NCBI GenBank assembly: GCA_017305455.1
Contig: JAFKKO010000124.1
Coordinates: forward strand, 1-64,000
Source: Hyphomicrobiales bacterium
GTDB lineage: Bacteria; Pseudomonadota; Alphaproteobacteria; Rhizobiales; Xanthobacteraceae
DNA length: 64,000 nt
Direction: 5' to 3'
The notes under the pieces are model-generated. The model had not been told where the DNA came from, did no database searches, and worked only from the letters and a program-made list of their open reading frames with translations. The position numbers and the translations under genes are program-made. How positions within the stretch are numbered: position 1 is the stretch's first letter; every line of letters begins with the position of its first letter. Positions 27,056 to 35,607 of the stretch are shown here, in pieces.

Positions 27056-27313
27056 GATGGATCCATCGGCCTCGTGAAACGGGCCTCCGAGATGCGAAAC
27101 GGATTGGCGCGAGACGAGTTCGATCGGCGGATCGATTATCGTTGGAATCTTCCGTCCATCGATTTGTTCAAGTAGCGAGTTGGCTGCGATATTCCTGGTC
27201 GACAGGATGGCAGTCAATTGGTTTTAAGCATCCGGGCGATCATGAAAACTTGCAGGGTGGGCGGTGCGGAGGGACTCTGGGAGTCTCCGGGGCCTCGCAG
27301 CCTTGGCTCCGAT

Positions 27314-27337
27314 CGGTATATACGGTTATATATAGCT
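27314..27337. promoter_or_regulatory. Near-perfect ModE-type operator upstream of parvulin/YbjN genes
   Basis: The 24 bp read CGGTATATA-CGGTTA-TATATAGCT. This fits CGnTATATA-N6-TATATAnCG at 15 of 16 fixed positions; only the last G is T. The site lies 111 bp before the ATG at 27449, in a 393-bp gap (27056-27448) with no other feature seen. Confidence 0.75.
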
Positions 27338-27448
27338 TGACCGTGGGCAGGGTTCGGTGTTCAGAAGCCGTGAAATGGTTTGTAGACTAACCGCGCTTGA
27401 TTTGCGGCAACCCGGCTGCGAGTCCACGGGGCGTAGAGGGATCGCATC

Positions 27449-28426
27449 ATGCGCTATCTGATTGCAGTACCGAAATCTGCCATGGTCAGGATTGCAACGA
27501 TTTTGTTGTGCGTTTCGCTTCCTGCGTACGCCCAGACGCCAGCCCCTGCAAAGCCTAAGGCGGCGTCTCAGTCGGCCAAATCGTCTGCCAGTACGGCAAA
27601 GACCGACAGCAGTGACGTTGTCGCGCGCATCAGCGACATCACGTTGTCCGCGACTGAAGTGCGCGAATATATCGCCGGCCTTGGCGAGCGCGAGCGTGCC
27701 GCGCTGATGCAGGATTCCGCGTTGCTCAGTCAGGCGGTGCGTTTGACGCTGGCCAATCGCCTGGTGCAGCGGGAGTTGCAGGCCCAGAAATGGGATCGGC
27801 GCCCGGAGGTTGCCGCGCAGCTCGATCGGGTGCGGCAGAACGCTTCGATCGAACTCTATCTGCAAGCAGCTTCGACGCCTCCCGCGAACTTCCCGTCCGA
27901 GGAGGAGTTGCAGAAGGCTTATGACGCGAACCGCGGCGCGTTCCTGATGCCGCGCCAGCTTCAGCTTGCTGAAATCCTCGTCCGGGTACCGAAGGATGCC
28001 GACAGGGCGGCTGAAGAGCAGGCGAAGCAGAACATTGACGAAATCCAGCGCAAGCTGAAGGCGGCCGGCGCGGACTTCGCGGCCATCGCAACACAAAGCG
28101 GCGCGAGGAATGACGGCAATCTCGGTTGGGTGGTGGAAGGCCAGATTCATGCCGATATCCGCAAGCAGGTCACCGGTCTTGCCAGAAATGCAATGACCGG
28201 GCCAATCCGGCTTGAGGACGGCTGGCGTATCGTCAAGCTGGTCGACACCAAGGAATCGTATACCCGCACGCTACCTGAGGTTCGGGATCAGCTTGTTCAG
28301 CAGATTCGTAGCGAGCGCGCAAAAGCGCTGCGGCAGGCCTATCTCGCCGAACTGCTGCGGCAGCATCCGCCTGTCCTGAACGAGCTTGCGCTGTCGGGCC
28401 TGATCGGCAAGGCGGCTCAGAAGTAA
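27449..28426 (+). CDS. Exported parvulin-type peptidyl-prolyl isomerase (PpiC/SurA-like)
   Basis: A 325-residue periplasmic protein. An N-terminal hydrophobic segment ends SLPAYAQTPAP, and an Ala/Lys/Ser linker follows. Then comes an N-terminal chaperone-like helical region (about 55-165) and a parvulin domain (about 170-270) with LQLAEILVRVPKDADRAAEE and GGNLGWV-like DGNLGWVVEGQI. Proteins of this form help outer-membrane barrels and secreted beta-rich proteins to fold. It is followed 31 bp later by the YbjN-like gene. The ModE-type site upstream and the TPS operon downstream suggest that it serves that secretion system. Confidence 0.85.
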   Translation: MRYLIAVPKSAMVRIATILLCVSLPAYAQTPAPAKPKAASQSAKSSASTAKTDSSDVVARISDITLSATEVREYIAGLGERERAALMQDSALLSQAVRLTLANRLVQRELQAQKWDRRPEVAAQLDRVRQNASIELYLQAASTPPANFPSEEELQKAYDANRGAFLMPRQLQLAEILVRVPKDADRAAEEQAKQNIDEIQRKLKAAGADFAAIATQSGARNDGNLGWVVEGQIHADIRKQVTGLARNAMTGPIRLEDGWRIVKLVDTKESYTRTLPEVRDQLVQQIRSERAKALRQAYLAELLRQHPPVLNELALSGLIGKAAQK

Positions 28427-28457
28427 TTTTATTTTTTAGATCAACGCGGAGAGGATC

Positions 28458-28919
28458 ATGTCCGACGACATCATCACGAAATTGTCTCTCGATCGTCTGC
28501 GCGAGGTTTTGCAGCAAAGCGGCTATCGGGTGGAAACCGTGACGGATCCGGCGACGGGCGCGGCGCATCTGCGTTCGGCGACAGGCGGCATCATGTTCGA
28601 CATCCGGCCAGGCAACCGGCTTGCCGAGGGCGGCGATTTCGTCGATGCCGCTCTTGTCGCCGCTGTGCAGGTGCAGGGCGAACTGCCGCTTGAAGTCGTC
28701 AATCGCTGGAATGCGACCCGCAGGTTCGCGCGTTTGCAATCGGGCGGAGCATTTCTGGTGCTGACCCAGGATGTTTCTGCAATCGGCGGGGTGACGGCGG
28801 GCCATCTGCGCGGTCATATCGAGATCTGGGATCATCTCGTCCAGCAGTTCGTCAATTATCTGCGCGAGGAATTGCCGAAGCTGGCGGCGAACCCGCCGGC
28901 CGAAGCGGCGCTCGCCTAG
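28458..28919 (+). CDS. YbjN-domain protein
   Basis: A 153-residue soluble protein without signal peptide, starting MSDDIITKLSLDRLREVLQQ. GGIMFDIRPGNR, FVDAALVAAVQVQGELPLEV and VVNRWNATRRFARLQ follow the YbjN/type III secretion chaperone-like fold. GGAGAGG precedes the ATG. YbjN proteins have been tied to stress and motility control in enterobacteria; the activity is unknown. It lies in one unit with the parvulin gene and could be a cytoplasmic chaperone for the large exoproteins. Confidence 0.78.
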   Translation: MSDDIITKLSLDRLREVLQQSGYRVETVTDPATGAAHLRSATGGIMFDIRPGNRLAEGGDFVDAALVAAVQVQGELPLEVVNRWNATRRFARLQSGGAFLVLTQDVSAIGGVTAGHLRGHIEIWDHLVQQFVNYLREELPKLAANPPAEAALA

Positions 28920-29214
28920 CCGTTGCGAGCCCGAGCGCGTCGCGCGGAAGAGGTTGCGCGCCTGCCTGACCTGAAAGCGGCTGCATGATTTCGCTGGATC
29001 GAAAGCGTTGTGGCCGATCATGCGCCGCAGCGCACCTCCGCGACCTAGTGACGCGATGGGCCAATCCGGTCGCGATGGTCTGCCGGCAGATGCCGAAGGG
29101 CGAGCCGATTTTGCTGGGTGTTCTTTTGCCAACCACCAGATGTTGATCGCGATAGATAGCCATCTTCGACGGTAAAATTCGTCGATGTTTGACTCCCGAC
29201 AAGGTTCTATTTAA

Positions 29215-29238
29215 CGGAATATCTATGGCTATATAGCG
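29215..29238. promoter_or_regulatory. ModE-type site, distal, upstream of second TPS gene
   Basis: CGGAATATC-TATGGC-TATATAGCG fits 14 of 16 fixed ModE consensus positions, with a perfect right half. It lies 350 bp before the TPS start, inside a 669-bp gap (28920-29588) that holds no gene I can support. Confidence 0.68.
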
Positions 29239-29531
29239 CTTATCAATGGGGCGGGAAGCGGGAAGTCCAGGACAGGTCGCGCAATCGGGATCTCGATGCG
29301 TAGCCCGGACGGATGGGAAACTGGTTTGCAGCCTCGGGATCAAGGCCGACGCGGAGACGTGATCGCAGTCTGGCGCGGGGGTGGTTGATCGAAGGCGACG
29401 GTCAATTCCCGCACGGGGCGCCAAGCCGTATGTGGCATGAGAGCAGATTCGGTGCGTCAGAAGTCCTGCGATAGCCGGAAACTCTCATAAAAACATCGCC
29501 GCCGATTGACTCAAAACATGGCGTCGCTTAA

Positions 29532-29555
29532 CGGAATATTCATACGTATATAGCG
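29532..29555. promoter_or_regulatory. ModE-type site, proximal, upstream of second TPS gene
   Basis: CGGAATATT-CATACG-TATATAGCG fits 14 of 16 fixed positions. Its flank TTAACGG repeats that of the distal site, which suggests that one arose from the other. The spacer CATACG is identical to that of the site before the first TPS gene. It ends 33 bp before the ATG at 29589, so a bound protein would probably block transcription. Confidence 0.7.
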
Positions 29556-29588
29556 TAGCCGCAAGGCCGCGCTTTTTGGGGGTGATTG

Positions 29589-32500
29589 ATGTCGCAGTCG
29601 CGTGGTGTGCGTGCCGGCCGTGGAGTGAAACGAGGCAGCGGCGTACTTTCCCCATCGCCGGTATCGGCTTCCGCCCCAGGGTCAGTCGTTGAAATGCCGG
29701 CCGCGTCGGGTCGGGTTTTGAAAGCACAGACGCGAACCCGCTTCTTCCATCCCTCGCGTCGTTACGGCCCCTTCGTGACGATGACGGCGATGGCGGCACT
29801 GATGGTGCTGTCGCGTCCCGCACTGGCCGGTCCGGTCGGCGGGACGGTGGTCGATGGCACGGCCGCGATCTCGCAGGCGGGCGCCGCCACCAACATCAAT
29901 CAGTCGACGAACAAGGCCATCATCAACTGGCAGGGCTTCTCGGTCGGCGCGAACGAGAGCGTGAATTTCTACCAGCCCGGTGCCTCGTCGGTGACGCTCA
30001 ACCGCGTAGTCGGCAACGAGACCAGTGTCATCAACGGCGCGATCAACGCCAATGGTCAGGTGTTCATCGTCAACTCCGCCGGCGTGCTGTTCGGCAAGGG
30101 CTCGCAGGTCAATGTCGGCGGCCTGGTCGCCTCGACTCATGACATCTCCAACAGCGACTTCATGGCCGGGAACTACACGTTCTCCGGCACCTCGAACGCG
30201 GCGGTGGTGAACCAGGGCCGCATCCGTGCCCATGATGGCGGCTATGTCGCGCTGCTCGGCAAGACGGTCTCGAACGACGGCGTGATCTCGGCCCGGCTCG
30301 GCACGGTGGCGATGTCGGCGGGCGAGAAGCTGACGCTGAACTTCGAGGGCAACTCGCTGCTCGACGTCACCATCGACAAGGGCACGCTGAACGCGCTGGT
30401 CGAGAACAAGCGCGCGATCCGCGCCGATGGCGGTCGGGTCATCCTGACCGCCAGGGCCGCGGACCAGTTGCTCGCCGCACAGGTCAACAACACCGGCATC
30501 GTGCAGGCCCGCACCGTGGCGGCGCTGAAGGGTGGATCAGCCGCAACCGGTCGCAAGGGCCGCAGGACGACTCCAAAGGCGGATCCGCAGCCGGAGATCG
30601 ATCCGGCCGGCGTGCCGATGGCGCAGGGGACTATCAAGATCTACGCCTATGGCGGCGCCGCCAACATCGCCGGCACGCTGGATGCGTCAGCGCCCAAGGG
30701 CGGCGACGGCGGCTTCATCGAGACCAGCGGCGATCATGTGAAAATCGCCGACAGCGTGCTCATCACCACCAAATCTGCCTACGGCAAGACAGGCACCTGG
30801 CTGATCGACCCGACGGACTTCACAATCGTCGCCGGTAGCGGCGCACAGACAGCCAGCGGCATCGGCGCAACGACGCTCGTCAACAACCTCGCCACCAGCA
30901 ACGTCAACATCGAAACTGCTGCTGGCGGCTCTGATCTCGGCGACATCAACGTTAATGCGGCGCTGAGCTGGACATCCGGTAACAGCCTGACTCTGACGGC
31001 TTATAACGACGTCAATGTCAACGCCCCGATTACATGGGGGGCAGGGACGCTTTCCCTTAATGCCTACCGAGCCATCAATATCAAGGCGCCACTCACGGGG
31101 TCCTGGCTTGAATTGGGCGCCTACAATTTCAACACCGACACGTATGGCGTCATTAACGTCGATGCGGTCAATGCGCTCAATGTCACAACAATCGGCGGTC
31201 AGGGCGGTACATACGCGCAAAGTCTCAATATCAATCAGGCTCAAACCTGGACGACTGCACCGATTTTTTCAACGAATATGGGGCTTGTCGACGGTATCAA
31301 TATCAATGCGCCCGTGACATGGGCGGGCACGTTCGAAATCTTCGGTGCACTGAATATCAACGCAGGTGGGTCTCTGAACGGTTCGATTCTCGATTCCCAA
31401 TATGGGATGACCCTCAATCTCAATGCCTCCAACGCTTTGAATGTTGCGTCCATCACGGGATGGAGCATTTTTAACATCAACCAATCGCAGGTCTGGACAA
31501 CTGTTCCGGACATGTCGACAGTGAACACGACCGGCGGCGGCTTCAATATCAACGCAGCGCTAAGCTGGTCTGCGGGAACACTGGCGATTGGCGTTGGCGA
31601 TATCAATGTCAATCAGCCGCAGAGTTGGGGATCTGCCCCTGGCCTCCAAACGTTGAATGGAAACATCAACGTCAACGCGGCGATCAACTGGTCCGCGGGC
31701 ACTCTGACCCTCGTCAACGGCGGCGGCGCGACGAAAGCTATCAACATCAATGCACCGATGACCGGGTCGTCCCTGTCTCTGCTCACCAGCGGTTCGATAG
31801 CGGTCGGCGGTCCGGTCACGTTGTCGGGAGCGCTTTCGCTGAGCGGTTCCGACATTGCTATCGATGCAGCCATTAATGCGAATGCGCTCAAGCTCGCCGC
31901 GACCGGCAATGTTGCCGTCAATGCGACGAATGGGCTCAACGTTCAGACGATCTCGGGGATCGATGTTAACTCGGTCGTGAAGAGCTTCACCATTAACGCC
32001 GCTCAGGCATGGTCCAATGCACCGACCGTTTCCCTGCCGGGCGACATCATCGTCAACGGCCCCCTTTCATGGACGTCCGGTACGCTGACGCTCAAGGGAA
32101 GCGGCGATGTCAGCATCAACACGCCCTGGATTTCGTCCGGGGGAGGACTGACGGTCGAAGGCGCCAATATCAATTTCAACGTGGCGCTGTCGCGATCAGC
32201 ATCGACGACCGCTTCGGCGAGCGGCGACATCAACGTCAATGGCCCGATATCGTGGTCCGCAGGCACGCTGACGCTCAATGCCGGTAAGAACATCAACGTC
32301 AATTCGGTGATGTCCATGAGCGGCACGGCAAGCCTTGCCGCGAATTCCGGAACGGGCAGCAACTCCGATGGAACGCCGTTCGGTCTTTACATGGGAACCG
32401 ATTCGGACGGGAATTATGCGGGCCGGATCGATCTGACCGGCAACGGCACCGTGGCGCTGAACGGTCAAGCATACACCGTCATCAATTCGCTGTCGGCCCT

Positions 32501-35408
32501 GGGCGCGATTGCCGGTCATCTGTCCGGCAATTACGTGCTTGGCCGCGACATCGCCGGTCTGAGCATGAACGACCTGTCGTCGTTCCTCTCGGCCGCAAGC
32601 CAGATCAGCGGCAAGTTTGATGGCTTTGGTCACAAGGTGGCTTCGAGTGTGCAGTCCTCGATCAGCCTGCCGTCGTCGATCCCGACCCTGAAGTCGACAA
32701 ATCTGGTTCTCAGTTCGTCCGGCACGGTCTCGATTCCTTCGAGCGTCACGTCGGGTGCGGGGATTCTCACGCTGAACGCCCCAGCTTTTGATTTCGCCGC
32801 GTCGGCGACGCTGAGAGGAACCAACATTGTTCTCAATGGCGCGATCAACTCGTCTTCCAATAATACATGGGAGTTGTTCGCTGACCGCAACCTTTACATC
32901 AACGGTGCCGTGACACTGACCGGCGATAGCGCAGGTCTTCTGCTGAATGCTGGACGCGACATCTATATCAACAATGCAGTGGCGCTCACCGGAGCCAACG
33001 CTAAGCTCGAGCTGAATTACGGCGGCTATAACGGCTCGACTGTTACATCGCCGGCAGCCGGCACGGATTATTACATCCGCACGCGGGCCAGCTATGCGGG
33101 TGCCGTGATCGACCCCGCGACGGGGTATCCGGTGGCGCAGGTCGATCCGCATGATCCGGCCAAAGGCGGCGACGGCGTCTACGGCAGCATCACGTTCAGC
33201 AACAGCGCCAACACGAACGGCCTGAAGATCAATGGACAGACCTACACGTTGATCCACGATATCGGTCAGTTGGATTTGCTGGACAAGGCCGACAGTTTGA
33301 CCGGGTTGTACTACAATCCAAACACCGGATTGTATGATGCGTCGATGACTCCTGTTGCGGGATATATCGACGCGCGCAAGCCCATCATGGCGATAGGAAA
33401 ATACTACAATCCGGCGACGAACAATTGGGATATTGCGCAGACCTCAACGGCGGGCACCTGCGGGAGCGCGACCTGCTACTACAACCCGGTTTCGAAGCTT
33501 TACGATCTGACCTCCGCTTACGTCATTCCCAGCAACAACAATAATTATTACTACGACCCGACAACGGGCAAATACACCATCGCAATGTATGATGGGACCA
33601 ATTACTACGATCCTGTCTCGCGAACCTACATGCTGACGAGCCCTTATACATCCAATATGGTGTATGACCCGGCGAGCGGGAATTATGTTGCCCAGCGCAA
33701 CGCCGCGAACCAGTACTACAATCAGACGACGGGAAATTACCAGTCAGCGTCCATCTCTTACGCTGAGACATTCTATTATAATCCGACGACGGGAATTCTT
33801 GACTTAACCGCGCGTTACGTTGCTCCGAGGGGTAACTATGCTCTTGCGCAGAACTTCGACTTATCGGGAAGTACTTACGTCACTTCGCTTGTCGGTGTTT
33901 TCTCCGGGACACTTGCCGGCCTTGGCCACACCGTCAGCAATCTGACGATAAACGCGCCGACGTCTTATTACATCGGTTTGATCGGACAAACCGATAAGAA
34001 CAACACCAACGTCATTCGCGACATTGGAGTGGTGAACGCGACGATCACGGGCTATCAACAGGTGGGCGCTCTGCTGGGTCAGTCTTTGGGCGCGACCATC
34101 AGCCATGCGTATAGCACGGGAACGGTAACGGCCACTGATGGGTCGGTTGGCGGGTTGATCGGGGGCGCGCAGCCCAGTGGAAACGCCCAGCGATTGACGA
34201 CGATCGTATCCTCTTTTTCTGATGCGAACGTCACGGCAGCTCAGTCGGGAAGTGCGGGCGGGCTGATCGGCTTTGCCGTGACTGACCCGATCATCATCGC
34301 CAACTCGCACGCAACAGGGAATGTGAAGAGCGGCAACGATGTTCCGCCGAACGAGTTTACCGCCTCGGACACGGGCGGCCTTATTGGAATTGCCTCGTTC
34401 GCGAATATCGGTAATTCCTACGCCACGGGAAATATCTCGGCGGCGGGCGGCCAACGCGTCGGCGGTCTGGTCGGCTCGATCTACCTGCAGACATCTCCGC
34501 CAAATACGATCAACAACGCCATCACCGGCTCGTTCGCTACGGGCAATGTCGTCGGCGGGACGGAAGTTGGCGGCCTTGTCGGCAACGTCGGCTATCTCTC
34601 GAATGGCGGGGTGCGGCTCACCATCGACAACGCATACGCCACCGGCAATGTCACCGGGACGTACAACACCGCTAACAGCATCGGCGGCCGTATCGGTGGC
34701 CTGGTCGGATCGTTGACCTATGGCACGATCACCAATTCGCATGCGACCGGCGCCGTCGGCACGACGGCAACGAGGCCATCGTCCGGCATGGGTTCTCTTG
34801 TCGGATTTGCGCGTAACAGCAAAGTCACGGACTCGTATGCGACGGGAACCGTTACCGGGAATGGTGGCTCAGGAACCGGCGGTCTGGTCGGTAATCCTTC
34901 CAATCTCGTAACCAGCGGCAATTCGAATCACGACGTGAGGGTCGAGGCTGCGGCGACGGCTCAACAGGCGGCTGCTGAGGCGGCGGCGCGGGCAGCTACA
35001 GAGGCGGCAATACAGGCGGCGGAGCAAGCTGCTTTCCAGGCTGCTGGCGCGCACACCGGCAGCACCGCTGCGACGGGTGGCGACGTGGCGTCATCGGGTG
35101 TAACGGGGCCGACGACGGCCGCGGCGATGTCGGCGATGCAGCAGTCGGCCAAGCTCGACGGCGTGAATGACGGCCTCAAACAGACCGAGCAGACGATCAG
35201 GAGCGACGACAAACGTCATGAGCAGCGCCGCAAGGCGGCGGTCGCGGCGGCGAACCGCGCAGCGAGCGCGCCGCGTGGCCCGTCCTATCGTGGCACGATC
35301 CGCAGCATCGATGTCGACGGCCAGCGTTTCGAACTGGAGCGCGACGGCACGCCGAATAGCGGCGGCGGTAACAGCGGCGCGCCGGCGTCGGGCGGAGGCG
35401 CGCAGTAA
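29589..35408 (+). CDS. Two-partner-secretion exoprotein (filamentous haemagglutinin type, GLUG repeats)
   Basis: A 1939-residue exoprotein. An 80-residue extended signal peptide ends LSRPALA before the TPS domain (about 81-325). That domain is nearly identical to the one in the first exoprotein. Beta-helix repeats such as DINVNAALSW with SAGTLTL follow (about 440-1120). Next are eight YYNPxTGxY units (about 1240-1414), then about nine GLUG-type repeats such as VGGLVGSLTYGTITNSHATG (1485-1770). An Ala/Gln-rich coiled-coil-like tail ends DGQRFELERDG and a Gly/Ser stretch. The ATG at 29589 follows GGGGGTGATT. It is exported through the TpsB encoded 200 bp downstream. Such proteins act as adhesins, toxins or ligand-binding exoproteins; no toxin domain is visible. 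Confidence 0.9.
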   Translation: MSQSRGVRAGRGVKRGSGVLSPSPVSASAPGSVVEMPAASGRVLKAQTRTRFFHPSRRYGPFVTMTAMAALMVLSRPALAGPVGGTVVDGTAAISQAGAATNINQSTNKAIINWQGFSVGANESVNFYQPGASSVTLNRVVGNETSVINGAINANGQVFIVNSAGVLFGKGSQVNVGGLVASTHDISNSDFMAGNYTFSGTSNAAVVNQGRIRAHDGGYVALLGKTVSNDGVISARLGTVAMSAGEKLTLNFEGNSLLDVTIDKGTLNALVENKRAIRADGGRVILTARAADQLLAAQVNNTGIVQARTVAALKGGSAATGRKGRRTTPKADPQPEIDPAGVPMAQGTIKIYAYGGAANIAGTLDASAPKGGDGGFIETSGDHVKIADSVLITTKSAYGKTGTWLIDPTDFTIVAGSGAQTASGIGATTLVNNLATSNVNIETAAGGSDLGDINVNAALSWTSGNSLTLTAYNDVNVNAPITWGAGTLSLNAYRAINIKAPLTGSWLELGAYNFNTDTYGVINVDAVNALNVTTIGGQGGTYAQSLNINQAQTWTTAPIFSTNMGLVDGININAPVTWAGTFEIFGALNINAGGSLNGSILDSQYGMTLNLNASNALNVASITGWSIFNINQSQVWTTVPDMSTVNTTGGGFNINAALSWSAGTLAIGVGDINVNQPQSWGSAPGLQTLNGNINVNAAINWSAGTLTLVNGGGATKAININAPMTGSSLSLLTSGSIAVGGPVTLSGALSLSGSDIAIDAAINANALKLAATGNVAVNATNGLNVQTISGIDVNSVVKSFTINAAQAWSNAPTVSLPGDIIVNGPLSWTSGTLTLKGSGDVSINTPWISSGGGLTVEGANINFNVALSRSASTTASASGDINVNGPISWSAGTLTLNAGKNINVNSVMSMSGTASLAANSGTGSNSDGTPFGLYMGTDSDGNYAGRIDLTGNGTVALNGQAYTVINSLSALGAIAGHLSGNYVLGRDIAGLSMNDLSSFLSAASQISGKFDGFGHKVASSVQSSISLPSSIPTLKSTNLVLSSSGTVSIPSSVTSGAGILTLNAPAFDFAASATLRGTNIVLNGAINSSSNNTWELFADRNLYINGAVTLTGDSAGLLLNAGRDIYINNAVALTGANAKLELNYGGYNGSTVTSPAAGTDYYIRTRASYAGAVIDPATGYPVAQVDPHDPAKGGDGVYGSITFSNSANTNGLKINGQTYTLIHDIGQLDLLDKADSLTGLYYNPNTGLYDASMTPVAGYIDARKPIMAIGKYYNPATNNWDIAQTSTAGTCGSATCYYNPVSKLYDLTSAYVIPSNNNNYYYDPTTGKYTIAMYDGTNYYDPVSRTYMLTSPYTSNMVYDPASGNYVAQRNAANQYYNQTTGNYQSASISYAETFYYNPTTGILDLTARYVAPRGNYALAQNFDLSGSTYVTSLVGVFSGTLAGLGHTVSNLTINAPTSYYIGLIGQTDKNNTNVIRDIGVVNATITGYQQVGALLGQSLGATISHAYSTGTVTATDGSVGGLIGGAQPSGNAQRLTTIVSSFSDANVTAAQSGSAGGLIGFAVTDPIIIANSHATGNVKSGNDVPPNEFTASDTGGLIGIASFANIGNSYATGNISAAGGQRVGGLVGSIYLQTSPPNTINNAITGSFATGNVVGGTEVGGLVGNVGYLSNGGVRLTIDNAYATGNVTGTYNTANSIGGRIGGLVGSLTYGTITNSHATGAVGTTATRPSSGMGSLVGFARNSKVTDSYATGTVTGNGGSGTGGLVGNPSNLVTSGNSNHDVRVEAAATAQQAAAEAAARAATEAAIQAAEQAAFQAAGAHTGSTAATGGDVASSGVTGPTTAAAMSAMQQSAKLDGVNDGLKQTEQTIRSDDKRHEQRRKAAVAAANRAASAPRGPSYRGTIRSIDVDGQRFELERDGTPNSGGGNSGAPASGGGAQ
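29829..30864 (+). repeat. Long direct repeat, copy 2 (TPS domain coding region)
   Basis: Near-identical partner of 9565-10600 with no net length change. The stretch between the copies is about 20 kb and includes phnC, metE-like, nirK and the parvulin/YbjN genes. Recombination between the copies would delete all of that and leave one hybrid exoprotein gene. Confidence 0.88.
33306..33830 (+). repeat. Tandem YYNPxTGxY peptide repeats inside the second exoprotein
   Basis: Eight imperfect units of about 20-25 codons begin GLYYNPNTGLYDAS, KYYNPATNNWDI, CYYNPVSKLYDLTS, YYYDPTTGKYTIA, YYDPVSRTYMLTS, MVYDPASGNYVAQ, YYNQTTGNYQSA and FYYNPTTGILDLTA. They resemble beta-hairpin units of cell-wall- or sugar-binding repeats in general form, but I cannot assign them to a named family. 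They lie between the beta-helix and the GLUG region. Confidence 0.8.
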
Positions 35409-35607
35409 CAAGCCGCACGACTCTGTGTTTCGGCACGGATATCGCGTGAATGAGATCGACCAGTTCGATGGTGTCTGCGGATGTGGGGATGCAGGGACTG
35501 CAGACCGGCGGCGGATCATCGGGATGACCATGCCGGGTGATCGGCGCAGGCGGCAACAACGGAAGAGGCCGGAGCAAGGACCGGCGGTTTGAAGGGGCGT
35601 GGGGACG

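Noticed and set aside
33306-33830. CRISPR-like array
   Set aside because: The repeats are imperfect, in frame and encode peptide repeats, with no constant repeat and unique spacers.
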